Assembly: GCA_013397935.1 (NCBI GenBank)
Contig: VZRN01000634.1
Coordinates: forward strand, 3,311,371 to 3,375,370
DNA length: 64,000 nt
Direction of reading: 5' to 3'
From: Dasyornis broadbenti
Lineage: Eukaryota; Chordata; Aves; Passeriformes; Dasyornithidae
The first letter of the stretch is position 1, and each line of letters opens with the position of its first letter. Under the pieces are notes generated by a model. That model was not told where the DNA came from, ran no database searches, and was given only the letters and a program-made list of their open reading frames with translations. Below, one piece after another: positions 28,383 through 42,341 of the stretch. The position numbers and the translations under genes are program-made.

Positions 28383-31300
28383 ACCAGTGTGTACAGATAG
28401 GGTGATGCTCACTGGCCTCCAGACCTGAGCTCAGTACCCTGAGGGGATGGGATGGCAGTGAACAAGGACCATTAGCGAGGCTGTAGTGGACACAAGCCCA
28501 GGGAAGGCACAACTCAATGAGACACTAAGAAAATGCTAATGGGTACAGTACTTCCTCCTACACCTCTCTCAGCATCCAACCATTTGTAGCTTCAGCATTT
28601 GCTGGGCTGACATCGTTCCTATATTTAACAAAAACCACTGAGGATTTCTCTGAGGATTTGCTGTGTGTCCTCTTGAACCCATTAAGCTCTAAGCAGTGAC
28701 AGCAGCCTGTGGCCAGGAATGCCAGACATGAACTGCAGCCTTCTGAAGAGCCACCTTTTTAGCCATGCTTTGAACTCTCTGCTAGTTTTGTTCTAGCTCT
28801 TTGATGGGCGATTAATTCCTCTTCACCTGTCAGACACCACTCATCATTTTCTAATATACTTCTAATTACTCCACTTTTGAGTTTATTGCCACTTTGCCCA
28901 CGTCATTACAGAGTGACAGGACCCAAAGAACCCGTGGCTGCAGGGTGGATGTAGGTCCTGAATTGATTCAGGCTTGGCTGGAGAAACCCGTGCTGCAGCT
29001 AAGTCTGCACATGAGGAAAGATCCCAGGATTAGCTCTCCTGAAAGCCCCGAGACAGCTGCTCCCCATGCAGTCACTGCAGGGCCTGGGCGATGCTGTTTG
29101 TTCCTGGAAAATGAGCTGCATTTCCAGGTGTCACTGGCTTTTCAGTCTGGAACATCTGCTCATCTGCCTGCTGCTGGTGTGACAGATGTTGAGGAAGATC
29201 GAGGACAGCACCCGCTCATGTGGGACCTGGCATATGAGAGCTCTCAGAATTAAAAATAGCTGCCCACCTCAGTCCTGGGAGATACAGCAGGGAAGAAATG
29301 AGTGAGGACAGGATAATGTCACCCTAATGATTCGTGCCATGTTGTACAGCTGGGCCAATTATATTTTATCACTGACTGGTAAGACAGGAAAGTGAGATAT
29401 TCCCCCCCAACATTGTCAGTGCTTTGTGTTCTCTATATTATACTAAAACCATTTTTTACAAATGATTTTTATTAGGTTTTGAATGTCTTCCAAATTACAC
29501 ACTCAGGATTCACCAAACTCATCCTGGAAAGGGATTCTGTGCCAGGCAGCCGTTCCTTCATCCAGACAGAGCTCCTTCTGTACAGCTGCCAAATTCAGCC
29601 TACACCAGAGATTAGATCAACACTTGCCAGACACTGATCTCAAAATCAAAGCACACCAACAGAGAATAGCACTGCAACACAATTATAATTATTTGTCCAG
29701 AGGTGCTCTTGTATGAAAAATACACCACAAATAAATTGCTTGGTTAAATATTCAGCCTGAATAGTCTGAAAGGAAAAAGGTGGTGGGAAGGAGACTAACA
29801 GCAGGGCAAGGCATACTCAAAGTACTGAAGACAGGAGGAAAGGTTGGTAATCTTCAAAGTAATTATTAATTTTACTAAGTCATAGTAAATACATTTTCTT
29901 TTAGATGGCAGTGAGAGATATATTAAATAAAATATATAAAATAAATTAAGAAAAGATATCTTTCCACTGCTGTAAGAGAAACCTTATTCATTTCGTACAT
30001 GATTCAAGGTCCACTGAAGGCTGATGAAAAATTTTTGGTCAACTTCACTGGATTTTGGTTCTGATAACTCAGGTCCTGAAAACTCCAACCCCCCCCAGCA
30101 AAATGTATGAATAAGGATTCAAGATTTAAATGGGGTAATCTATATTTCACTCCAAGTTATACTCAGAAAATAATCTGGATAAAGAATGTTCCTAACCTTT
30201 TATCTGCAGCACTCTGCCAACTCAATCATTCATCTCCCTGCCACGTCTGAAACAAGGAAATGTTTTGTCGGACAGCACTCAAACAGCAGCAGAGGTTTTA
30301 TCACAGGCTTGAAATGGAAAGTGATACTGCTGTTAAAATCTAGTCTTGCCAGCATAAATCTCCTGACATTATTGAGGCTGCCCTTCCAGTGCATTCCAGC
30401 ATGTTTCACTAGATTTATGATGAATACATGCAGATGGAAAAACAAATGAGATTGACTAGAAGATGTGACAAATACATTCTCTCTGCCTCTGCTTTGACCT
30501 GCTCACTCTACATTGAAAAAGAGCTTACCTGTATGTCTATAAACACATAGAGAGAATATATCACTTATATAGTATACAGCTTAAAACAATTTGTAAAGAA
30601 ATATGTGCTGGCATGTAAACGTGATCAAAGTTGAGTAGAAAAATTTATTAATTCTTAAGTGACTCTTTCTTGCATTTCAGTTAAATCTGAGAAAAAGAGC
30701 TCAGTGTGTACTTAATGTTCCTACATTAACGCTAAGCTCTGAAGGAAATTGGCAAATTCTCCAGGCAGAAGTTGCTTTTCTTCAAGATTACTGCAGATTT
30801 TTGCAATGTTTTTGAATCACAACCAGATAAAATATCTTTATTCCAGAGACAAGGCACATAAAGCTAATGGGAATATTGGTATTTGGAGACATTTTGTTCC
30901 TTCAGGATGGAACAAAAGGGTGTTGTAAATCCCATAGCTCCAGATTGTGGCTTTTCTCTGGGGAAAATACTATCTGAGATTAAAAAAAAAAAAAAAAAAA
31001 AAAAAATCTTTTTTTTTTTTCTTTTTTTTTCCTTAAAAAAAAAAAAAAAAAAAAAAAATTCTCTTGCTTTTTACTCTTTTTTGTCACTAAATACAAAGCA
31101 CATTTGGTTTCAACAGATGGCCAGTAAATTCCATGGAAAAAATCCCATTGATTTCAACAGGAATTGGATGAGGTTTGAGGTCTCAAACTTGCTACTTGAT
31201 TTGAGCATTAATTTGGAATCTCTGGTAATAGGATCATGGGTCGAGGAACGCCTGCCAAATCTCAGATTCCCAAATGGAAGCTGCAATTTCAAATCCTGTT

Positions 31301-34300
31301 CAGAAGTGTAGTACTTCCAGGTTGTTGATGTCGTTTAAATTAAATATAGCTGTGTGATTTATCGAGCAGCACACAGGTTACATTGATATTAGAACCCAGA
31401 AAACATCAGCCTTGGTTCCAGGCTCACATAAGGGCTCTTCCAAACCATTCCAGCAGCTCTCCAGCCCCAAGGAATGAGGACAGGCACTGTGTCTGAAACA
31501 ACATCCTTCTATTTTTCAGATTTTGAGATGGAATATGTTTGTCTTCTTGAAGATGTCTTTTTCTCCTCCTATCTGTCTTCTCCCTGAGAAAAGGTTGTTC
31601 ATAGTGAAATACTGGGAAATCAGGAATTTACTGAATTGGCAAACTGAAACTGAGAAGTTTCCTTGATTATCCCAAGGATTTGGGACTGGATCACAGAACC
31701 AGTGAGGAATAGAATCACAGACTCTATTCTCCTAGACCTGTTTGTTGCTTTACCTTTTTGTGATGAATATCATTGCTTTTCCCAGTCTGACATTCCTAAT
31801 TGCTCCTGGGCAGGTCTGCTTGAATCCAGGAGAACCGATTCAATAAAAACCTCTAAAGGAAATGGCAACCTGACCATGACCCAGGACTTGGAAACCTTCT
31901 ATTTGTAAGGACGAGATTTTTGCAGATGCATTGAGAAATGTGGCACAGCTCCTTCTGGGTTTTTTCTTTTCCTGAAGAAAACTGCTGGGGAATGCAAATA
32001 TCTTTGAGAGATATGGCATAAACACCACGCTGTGAAAAACAGGGTGCTGTAGTGAAAAATTCCTGAAGAACTGCCAGAAAATTCATTGACATGAATGGAT
32101 TGTAATAGGGAGGAAACGAATTCTGGCTGCGGGAGCTGTTTTTAATTAATTACCTACGATCTCATTCCTGTCTTGCCCTTGATGCTGTCACTCACCAGCT
32201 GGAAACGCTGCCAGCTCAGCAGTGCTCCCTTTCTCCCAACAAGTGGTGGCATTTCCCCCGTTCTTTGCACAGCTGTTTATCCAGTGCCAACCTGCAGCTC
32301 CCCGGGAGCTGGGACAGAATTCTGGGGCTCAGGAATGGAGTCCTACCTGCAGCATTTGAAACACCCAACACCTGCCCCAACAACTGTTCTCATCAACATC
32401 AACATTAATTTAGGTGATGCTTAAAGGCAACAAAGTACACAATCCTGCCCTGGACCTTTTTGCCTTTGCAAGGTGGGCAAAATATTTACACTGATTAAAA
32501 AGAAGAATAAAAATCCCATTTCCTGTTAAGAAAATGGAGTAGTTAATATGACTGGGAATTCTTTTTGTTATGTTGCACATATTCGACTCACAATATTCAA
32601 TTTGAGTACAAGTTGCACTGTTTGAGGTTCTTTGAATAATTCAGATGCATTCATTTACTCTTGATTAGCGGATCAGGTTCTTCAAAAGGTAAGTATTTAT
32701 TTTATTTTATGACATGTAGCATTAATAATGTATTACCTTTCTCACAAGCTGCTTTTAAAGACAGCAATGAAAATTTGCAAGGAGACAAGAGTTCTGAATA
32801 GATATTAGAGAACCACGGAGTCTCTTAAGCTGTCATTTTGGAAATAGCCTGTTACAACTGCTGTTTCTCAGGGAGGAAAAACGCAATGTCGATAATGCAG
32901 AAGAGCGAATAACCTGGGTTGGACAGAGGATGCAATGACAGAGAATCACAGCACTGCTTTTTTCTGTGCAATAAATGACAGCGAGGCACTCATATTCTCT
33001 GCCTTCTCTGTGATGAGTATCGCTTTGGAGAAAATCTTGAACTGTTCTCATGCAGCAGTACAAGGATTATCAAATACTGCTTGAAAATCGCTGTGGGAAA
33101 AGGCCAAATAAAATTACTGGGACAAGTAGTAATGTTAGTTATGGCAAATGAAAAACAAATCACATCTGCAAAGTCTGAGGACTTTACAGCTTGCATCCAA
33201 AGGAGAGGAAAAGTTTTTCAAAACATTTACTTTTGCAGAAACTCTTCTGAAGAGGGACCATTTCTGCAGCCATGTTAAAGAAGTGGCTCCTGGGAGACAC
33301 AATTAATCTCAGTGAGCTGTGAGCGTTGTTAATTGTGCAGGTGTCCTTGACAGACTGCACAGGCCCATGAGAAATGCCCAGCTCAGCCAGAGCAGAGGCG
33401 TGTCCAGCCCTGGGCTCCGGCTCTGCAGGGCACAGCTGGACATGGTGTTCAGCAGGAGCAAGGGAACTTTGCCTTCTGCTGTCCCTCACCTCCAGGCCCT
33501 CCAGCAGCCACAGCTTCCGTGTGAGCGAGGCTGAGTCTGTAGCCCTGACCCCCCTTTCAGTGTCTGCTGTCCTTGGGTTTGCCCAGCCCCTTGCTAACCC
33601 TGCTCTTGCGGTGTCCCCATGCACCCTCCTGGGACAGCTATGGAGGGGAGATAATTGCCACTAATTAAAATTTTATTATCCCTCGTGAGTAAAAACTTCA
33701 CGTGTTCTTAATGGGTTTGGAAATAAGATTTCCATTCAATGTGGAGTTGTAACAAGGACGAGGTTGAAACTAGTAATAGTAGAATAATATTTATATCTCT
33801 GTAAGGGTAGAGTTTTTTAGACAGAGAGCCCAAAGGGGAGCATCTGGCAGTGTAACTTGACTGTAAAAGTTATCATGGTAATGTAAATTTTAATGCTAAT
33901 TTCATTCCATTGCAGAAATCAACTCCTAAAACTTCATGATAGCTTTAGAAACCAGGATGCGCTTTGTTGACAGTTTCCCTATTGACTGCATTTCCTTGAG
34001 CATTCAGCTTAACTGGTTTCTCTTAATTTCACTTGTTGATAATTATATTAAAATTAGAAAGGCTCAATTACTTTTGCTATCTTAATTTCTAGCATCTCAT
34101 TTAAATTGCTCTAGAATGCAAGCTCCCTTAAATAGAAATTGAGAGGTACATCTGTTTCCATTTTTGCTCAAATCGGGTTTTTTGTTGCTGAAACTGTGGT
34201 AGTTGTATGGAAAGACCAGGAAGGAACAAACTGCCACAGTATTTTAAGTTATTGCCCAGACTTTATGATATTCTCCAGCCTTTTTTTGCCTCTGCTGTTT

Positions 34301-37300
34301 AAGGACAGAAGCATGGGATGTAGCACTGGCTTGTACAAATCACCTTTGTCAGTGTTATTTCAATACACTTAATTTTCCACAGTAATATACTGCTATAAAT
34401 TAACACATTTCAGGAGTAAAATGCAATTTTACTACACTATCTACTGTAATAAAGAGCTTTCTTTAAAAAAAAATAAATAAATAAACAAAGTTACAATAAC
34501 CTTGATTAATTCAGCTCTTTTATCAAGCAATATAGTTAAAATCTACTTATGTAAAACTTCTTAGACTTATGCTGAACAGCTAAAGCCTCTCTAGAGGGTC
34601 AGCATTCAATTGATCACTTAGTTTTAAAGCCTTTATGGTAACTGAAAGTTATGGAATCAATAGTCACAAACTCAGCCTGTTTAAATTAGTGTTCATAAAC
34701 TGAGCACAACCGGGCACATTCCTGCACAGAATAATCTGTGAGCCCTTTAGTTATTACAGCCGCCACAGACTCCACTTAAGGAAATGCAAAATCAAGTTAT
34801 AAAGTCTGCGTGAAATACAATATGAATATGTAACTTTATCAAGTGCCTGCACTTCCAGGTGAGAATTGTAATGTAGCTGTATAAAAGAATAATTTTCCTA
34901 CTCTGGATATGAACTTTCTGCACTGAAATCACAAGTAGAAGTTCTTGGAATTTATATCTGTTCTTATGATATTTTCATGTTACACTTGGTCTGTGAAGGT
35001 AGCAATGAACAACTAAAGATTCGGGGAAAATTTCTTCAAAAGGTGAAAAATTCACAGTAAGAAAATTTTTGAGCAGTTAAAGAGGTTTATGATACAAAGA
35101 CTAAAATTGAGGGAAAAAGATTTAGAGATGTAAAAAAAAATACATAGTGCACATTTACTTTACTGTGCACATTTCTGCCCAGCTGAACTGAGAACCAGGT
35201 AAAGGTAACTCTGACATTACTATTTCCCTCACACCAACACCCACACTTTTATTGCCTGTGCACATTTCCCGTCCTTGACTTATGTCTCAGGTCATTTATC
35301 CTTGAAGAACTGACTAGGAGAACACTGCCACAGATGCTTTCAGTCAGACTAAAATCCTCGTTGCATCTGCCACAAACTCCCTACCACTGGCATTACTGCA
35401 GCTGGTGTTACTTTAATTAACTTTTTGCCAACTACAATCAAATACGACCTTACAGAATTGGTGTTTCTGGCAATTTCATGAGTTGAGAGCCCCTCTGGGA
35501 AGAGAAAGTTGCCAAATCTGGCAACAAGTCCCAATTCTAGTGGCACATGCTGCAGCATGTGAAACAGATATGTTGAATACGGCAGCTGCTTTGAGCTACG
35601 GGCTTTTGGCAGCTCCTTCCTGACCATGTGGAAAGCATGCAGTGTTGACACAGTCCAGCAAGTAATGAATCAGTAACTCGGAAAAAATTGTTAAAAGTAA
35701 TGGTGCAGACTTTGTCCAAGTAAACTTGGGGAAACTCCAGTGAGAAGGAGATTGAGATATGCACAGAAGGAGTTGCTAAATACCGAAACAATTGAATGGA
35801 AAACTAGATTTTAGTACTTTCCCTGTTCAAAATGGCACTGCCAGGGCTGTGCTCCTGTACAGGGTGGATGAGGGCATTCCAAGAGATTCCCAAGTAAAGG
35901 AGACTTGGTGCTATCGCCTGGGTCAGTCCCGTATGACCTCCTCACTGAAGGGCTCTTTGCATGTGACCTCTCTCCAGGTGACAGATGATGCTGTGGGAAA
36001 GCAATTTCATTGAGATAACACTTTTCTTGCTCTCTTGCAGCCATAGGTTGCTCAAAGGTAAGCAGTTAACAAACAGATAAACTCATGAAAACACATTGTC
36101 CCACTTCAGCAGAGTTTTCTTTTTTTCATGAAGAGACAAGACCATTTACCAGTTTCTCTGCATTATGGCAATGCTTCTTGCAGACTTTTTTCCCCTCTTG
36201 ATGTTTCCCCTGCACAAACAGAAAGATTATTTAATGTTTCTGTTTGGCTCCTCTGCGGCAGAGGTGCACATGCCTAAGCACAGCTGGCTTTCCAAAGGCC
36301 TTGCCACGGAACAGAGTGATGTGCCAGCACAGCATTGAGCGAGGGGTGGAGACAGGGAAGTGGAAACCCAGCAGCAGCACTCGGCTTCTGAAGCAGATTC
36401 AGCCTCACACCATGGGAGCACACTTCTCTGCTCGGCTGGCTCTGGTGCTAGTTAAGCAAAAGTTGTCAAAGAAAACAAAAAAATGTTTGCCAATTTGGCT
36501 TTAGCACAAATCCTATTCTTTGTTCTTTTGCACACATCAAATGTCAGCCTCTCACACCCCTGTGACAGGAACCTGGCAGGAGGACAAAACACAACGAGGT
36601 GCATCCTGGCAGGCAAACCATCCTGGGAGGGCAGGTCATGCTCGGTGGGGAGAGGGCTTGGGCTTCTCGTGTTTGATATTCGCTCATCACACTTCTTTTC
36701 ATACTTAGAATAGAAACCTTTATGCAAATACTGTGATTGGATTCGTTTGATTTTAGCCATCTAAAAGGCAGACATGTAATCTTAATTTCTAGCTTCCCCC
36801 TCTCCTCAGCTTGACATGTGCGGATTCTGAAATTTTAAAAGTGAAGGAATCACTCCTGCAGGTTCCTCTTCCCCATCCCCAGCTTAGAGAGGCTTTAGAC
36901 ATGGAACTTTGACAAAAAAGCTCCCTAAAATGATGGGTGACATAGCTGTCCTTGGCTATTGTGTCTAATTAAAAGCACACAGAAAGATTTTTTTTCTCCC
37001 CATATGTAATAGGCAAATGTGTATATATTTATGTGTTTGTTTGTATTCAGCCTAGTGGGTAGATTTACTTTCATTGTAATTAGATTCAGGTACTCACATC
37101 AGATGTTCTAAAAAGAGTAAACATTAAGATTCCTGAATTTGCATTACCTCTCTTATATTCACTGAATCATTTAGATGCAAATTTACTCAAATTTTACAGC
37201 ATAAATCTTCAATATTGGTGTTTTTGTAGTCCTTTCTTTGAATTTTAGTAGCATATTTTGAAGGAATTTCAGACAAGCACTGCCAAAACAGTAATAGGCT

Positions 37301-40300
37301 TCAATAACTGCCTTTTGTAGACTGAAGTGACAGCTTTGAGGCTGGAAAATTTTATCTTTTCTTTAATATTCAGTAGTTTTACACTGACAAGAAACACATT
37401 TTTGATTCAATAGGCTGAAATCTGATAAAAAGCATTTAAAAATCCAAGTAGATTGATTGTGTGCAATCATTGCAGGAGAGTGAATCCAGCTAACAAAGAG
37501 GCTCAATCTTACCATGCCTCAGTGTGAAAATTTTGCTTTATACGGATGGAGCTGTGCAGCACACTATTTGCAGCACATAAGCTGCAAATATGACCCTTTG
37601 GATTATTTCTTCCTGCATCTAAAACGCTTGTTTAGAATTTCAGAGTCTTGTTTTCTTTGCCAATTTCCCCAGCATCATTTTCCTGAGCCAGTCAGCTCAG
37701 ACAGTCTAATCTTTTCAGATGTCAGGGCCTCACATTACATTTCCTACGTTCCCAGGCAGGCCCGGTGCTAAATGTCTGTGCTGCAATTAAAACAAACAAA
37801 CATCAACTTGGATGTGCCAAGGCAGGAAGCTCCGACTTTGTGCACGCCTCCAGAAGATGATGAATATTTTTAGATTGCATACAGTAATTAGTGTGGTACC
37901 CAATGGTGGCATTTGTCTCTCATACAGAGACGAACTTTGGAAACAATGATAATTAAATTGGGAGCGTCTATATTTGTATGTAGATTGATTATATGTCTTT
38001 CTTGTTTCACTGAATTTCAGTTTTTACACCATTCTGCTCCATTCTGGTCTCTCCAGTTAGAATCACTTGAAAGCATTTGCTTTTGCACAGCAACAGCAAG
38101 AGTCTTTTTGTATTTTCTAGAAAGGTGCCTGTTAGTTTTCCTGGGGAAAGAGCCTTTTTAAATAGGCCTCAAAGTATTCCAAGTCTGTCTCCTTTGTCAT
38201 TACAGATCTTGATTACATTGATTTGCAAACCAAAATTTGTATGTATCTGTAAAATGCTAATGAATAAAATTAGCATTGCACTGCAGGTCTGCAGAGAGCC
38301 CAGAGTATCTCAGTGTATCTGTTAGCTGGGAAGGTTGCTCATTTTTCCTGCTTGCCTGTGTCTTTAAGGTTTTTTCCCAAAAGTATTCCAAGTAGTCACC
38401 TTTCCCCCTACCTACTCACCCCTTTTACAACCACTTCATTTTTCAGACTGATTTTAGGTTCCCTCAGTACCATAGGAGCTTGATCTACACAGCACAGAGG
38501 AATAACCCCACATCCTTTATCAAAAACTTTGGAAAGCTGAGACAAGCTTTTGGGTACAGCCTTTTATCATTTCTGGTAACTGAACAACAACTCAAGCCAA
38601 GCACAGGTTAAAAGCAATTTCTCTTCGTTTAATCTCATTATGTTAATCAACTCTTTTACTACATGCCTAACAGCTGCAGTGGCAATGAATAACTTAATTT
38701 CAGTGCCTTATAAAATGTCCTGTTTTCTTAGCACATCCTACTCATCTGCTCTAGAACACATCACAGCTGGTGGCTTACAGCTATGGGTTAAAATCTAGTA
38801 CAGAGCTGCCAGGCACCTCGTTCATCTGTCTCCTAGATGGATGTACACAGTAACTTTCTCTTTTTATAAACACAGACTTCTTAATCCTAGGAGAGAAAAA
38901 GAGTGAGAAGAGGTAGCATCAATTCCACAGAGAAAAGCAGAATGTATGGAACTACAGATTTTAGTTTCTGCTTTGAATTAAATATGAAGACATAGCTTTC
39001 CCATCATGAACAAATCTACTGTTAGAGCTTTAGCTTTAAGCATTAAATTAGCACCAAAAATATATATCTAAATCATTAAAATAATAAAATTACACGTGGA
39101 AATGTATTATTAGTCTCACTGCAGTTATCAGACAGGCTGTACTTTCATACTGGAATGTGAATGCAAAGACCAGGACACAAGGAATACATCTTGGAGAAAT
39201 ACTTATGTGCAAGTAGAGTCCACAAGTACCTTCTTAAAATATGACTTTCGTGACCATTCAGGGGAGGAGAGCTGTCTTCTGTTTGCTGCAGAAAGCACCT
39301 TCTGGCTCATCTCCTCTTCTGCCTGACGCGTGGCACTTCTGAGGAAGAGCAGCCTCACTGCTGCTCCAGCTCCAGCCCAGTCCTTAGGCCACCTGGAGAA
39401 ACCTGAGGAAAAGGCAAGAACGCTAAAAGATCACATGGGCAGCACATCTCCAAAGCTGTCTGCTGCTGGTAAACAAATGTTCTTTTTTAAAACAAATCCA
39501 CGTGCATGTTCTAGCAGGCCCTTACCTCACCCCAACCTACCTGGCAGGGGCTGGAGCCCATCCCACAGGCAAGAGGAGTCTTTCGAGCACTGCACCAGCC
39601 CTTCCCCAGTGCTGCAGTGCTTTGGTGAAAATACGGCACTTTGTAGGGCTGCCAGCAAATCCCTGGGATTCAGGGATTTCCACGTTGCCAGAGCAGGATT
39701 CCAGGTGTTCCCCGTGTCTGCAGGGAGGGCAGCAAAACCATGAGTCCCGAGGAGCACAAGTCCTGCAATTCCCCTGCAGCTCTGCAGCGACACTGATGAC
39801 AAAATCACGCACTTCTTCAGGTACTGCACATTTCAGCCTTGCTCTATCATTGCTTTGCCAGATCTCTGTGAAATTCCAGAGTTTCCGTGCCTCCTGAGGG
39901 GGCCCTGCAAAATATTGTGAACTCCATCCAAACCAGTGAAACCCTTCAGCTCCATAAATTTTCATCCATTTTCTTAATTTGGAGGCTGAATATATTATCT
40001 AGCATAACAACTGATGTGTCAGCAGATATTGGCAGTAAGGGAATACACTTGTGCACAGTTTTGATGACAAAATAAATAATATTTTCCTGTTTGAAAGGGT
40101 CCTGCAGACAAGAAAGCTATGCTTGCAAAGGCATAACTGCATCAAAGAATAAGATATTACTGCCTTAGCATCAGGCCAACAAGAGTTGTTCTTTAAATAT
40201 GGACTAAAATAAGATGGAAAAATGCATAAAATGTTGTTTCATTAGTTCCTCGTTTGATGGTTATTTCTTTATATCACATTCATGGTGAGAGGATAATCCC

Positions 40301-41989
40301 TTTAGTTCAGCAACAACTCATTAACCATGTTCTCTCAATTAGAAATAGCTTATTTTCTAACAAAGCAAATACCATAAACACTCCTGCCTCCAGCTCATAA
40401 TGATTTTCTATAAGTAAATGCATCAGAGGCATAGTGCAAGGAGGGAGCTTGGTACAAAGAGAAATGACACAGCAATGGAAGATATTTCTGATCATATTAA
40501 TCTCAATTGCTGTACATACTGTGTGTGAATATTTTTACTGCTTACCAAAAGCCTGCTACTCAGTTGCATGAAGCAACTGCAAATAAAGTTAAATTTTCTT
40601 GACTTTCTGACAGTTTGGGGCTTCACAGTAAAAGGAAATCTGGAAAGCTGAAAATGGGAGAAAAGCGTAGCTGGGGCAATACTTTTAAACAACTTATGTT
40701 TCAGAAACACAAAGAAAACAGTGCAAAGGAGAAAACTGCTTTTGTGGATCTAGTTTATTAATAAGCATTGTAATTAACAAGACAACATGCTGTACAGAAA
40801 CCTGAAATAGAACTACTGCAAATTTACTGGACTTTAAATGCTGCTGGACTGTAGTATATGATGTCCAGCTGCATCACTTGTAGAGTGTGGTTAGGGCTGT
40901 TTCAATACACAGACACACACTGCTCACTCTCAGATCCTGTAGTATGCCATAGAGCAGGGAGATTTCCCAGAAATACAAACTCAAATATTTACAAGAAATC
41001 GTCAATCTCTTTCTTCACTAGGGATAACATAAGTTATACACAATTTTCCTATGTATACCAAATAAAATCTTTGCCTTCAACTTTACTTTGTGTCTGCACA
41101 AACCAATTCCTTCCCGTTTATTTACCCAGCTAAATAAGGGTAGTAAACTGCAGTGTGATCATTTAATTGCTCATCATTGATTAAGGGTCGGTATTAAACC
41201 TGCAAAAGGAAAACATGAGAAATCAAATAAAGCCAAGTGTGAATTGTCCAACTTTAAAACCTCAGCCTTTGTCAGCTTGACTCGAACAACCTTGAGCTAA
41301 TCAACCATTATCCATGGAAATGTTTAGGTCTCTGCCTGTGGCTCAACCGTGCTGGAAGCAGGGGAACAGTGGAACTTGGGGCTGGATGGGGTCCCACACT
41401 GGATTTCAGCTTGTTCAGGATACAGCAGAGCCAAGTTTCCCTTCTCTCCCAAAAAACCCCAACAGATCCAGGCACAGCGGGGCCATGGATGCAGAGGGAG
41501 TGCTCTGCTCCAGCCCCGGCTGGGCTCAGCTCCACACAACTGATGTTGTGTCAGGCTGCCTTGTGCTAACATCCATAAGCCCTCAGGTCCTATTAGCATG
41601 GGCTCATTGCCATGCTAATTAGCTAAATGACCTGCATCCGGCCAGCTCCCGGCCCGGGGAGAGCAGGTGCTCTGCAGGCTCTGTCTGGCCAGGCAGACAA
41701 GCCTAATTATTCTTTAGAATTAAGTTACACTTCAGAATACAGCACGTCTTAGGAAAACAAAGACACAGCGTATTTTACTTCAAACACTTTGACTCAGTTC
41801 TTTCCTTTAACTATTTTTTTGTTGTTGTTGTTTGTTTGTTTATTTTAGCACTGACTGCTTCACCATATGGAAATAATCCTTTTTGCCAGCACTACCCATA
41901 ACTTAGATGCAATGCTCAGGAGTGCAACAAGCATGCATTGAGTTTGCAGGGGGAAATAATCTAGACTAGACTGTGTGACACATCACTTT
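28383..41989. other. Long non-coding stretch downstream of the protocadherin gene
   Basis: Mostly AT-rich, with GC-rich patches near 32170-32390, 33330-33650, 36540-36660, 39320-39790 and 41340-41690, plus the A/T/A palindrome at 31.0 kb. Frames of up to 146 codons (33184-33624, minus) show no recognisable motif. Homeodomain-type TAATTA cores occur at about 32140-32155 and 41610-41625. Confidence 0.55.
30982..31058. repeat. A26 / interrupted T tract / A24 homopolymer palindrome
   Basis: A run of 26 A (30982-31007) is followed by T runs of 11 and 9 broken by a single C (31010-31030), then by 24 A (31035-31058). The T block is complementary to either A block, so a hairpin is possible. The 142-codon plus-strand frame crossing it (poly-Lys, poly-Phe) is an artefact of the tract. 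Run lengths may be unreliable. Confidence 0.95.
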
Positions 41990-42006
41990 GAAGGCAAAGG
42001 TTTTCC

Positions 42007-42012
42007 TTTATT
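42007..42012 (-). promoter_or_regulatory. Candidate distal polyadenylation signal AATAAA
   Basis: TTTATT on the plus strand reads AATAAA on the minus strand, about 3.1 kb beyond the stop codon. A modestly G/T-rich stretch (GTGATGTGTC) follows about 20-30 bases downstream on the mRNA strand, as expected for a cleavage region. AATAAA is common by chance in AT-rich DNA, so this is a candidate only. Confidence 0.4.
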
Positions 42013-42333
42013 GTTACACCGTATGAAACAAATCTAATCATGTAACTAGCATTTTACTGTATATTGTATATAGAATCGTTTTCTCCACAAGTTCACACAA
42101 GTAAGATAAAATAAGTTAAATGACTAAAAAAAAAAAAAATTACACAAAAATATACAGTCTATGTACTAGATAAATTATTTATATATATGGCAAGATGTGC
42201 AACGAGTCTCTAGTAACGTTACTCCTCTGGATACTGACATGCTACTCTGAAAAATGTTGCCTCAAAAGTATTTTTATATATTAGAGTATAATATATAAAA
42301 ATGAGGGAACAGTTTATCTCCTGATCCAATGTG

Positions 42334-42341
42334 TATTTACA
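42334..42341 (-). promoter_or_regulatory. Pumilio-type motif UGUAAAUA in the candidate 3' UTR
   Basis: TATTTACA on the plus strand reads TGTAAATA on the minus strand, an exact UGUANAUA match, about 320 bases before the candidate distal polyadenylation signal. Function is inferred. Confidence 0.35.

Noticed and set aside
30883..31311. 142-codon plus-strand frame with poly-Lys and poly-Phe
   Set aside because: Its length depends wholly on the A/T/A homopolymer block.
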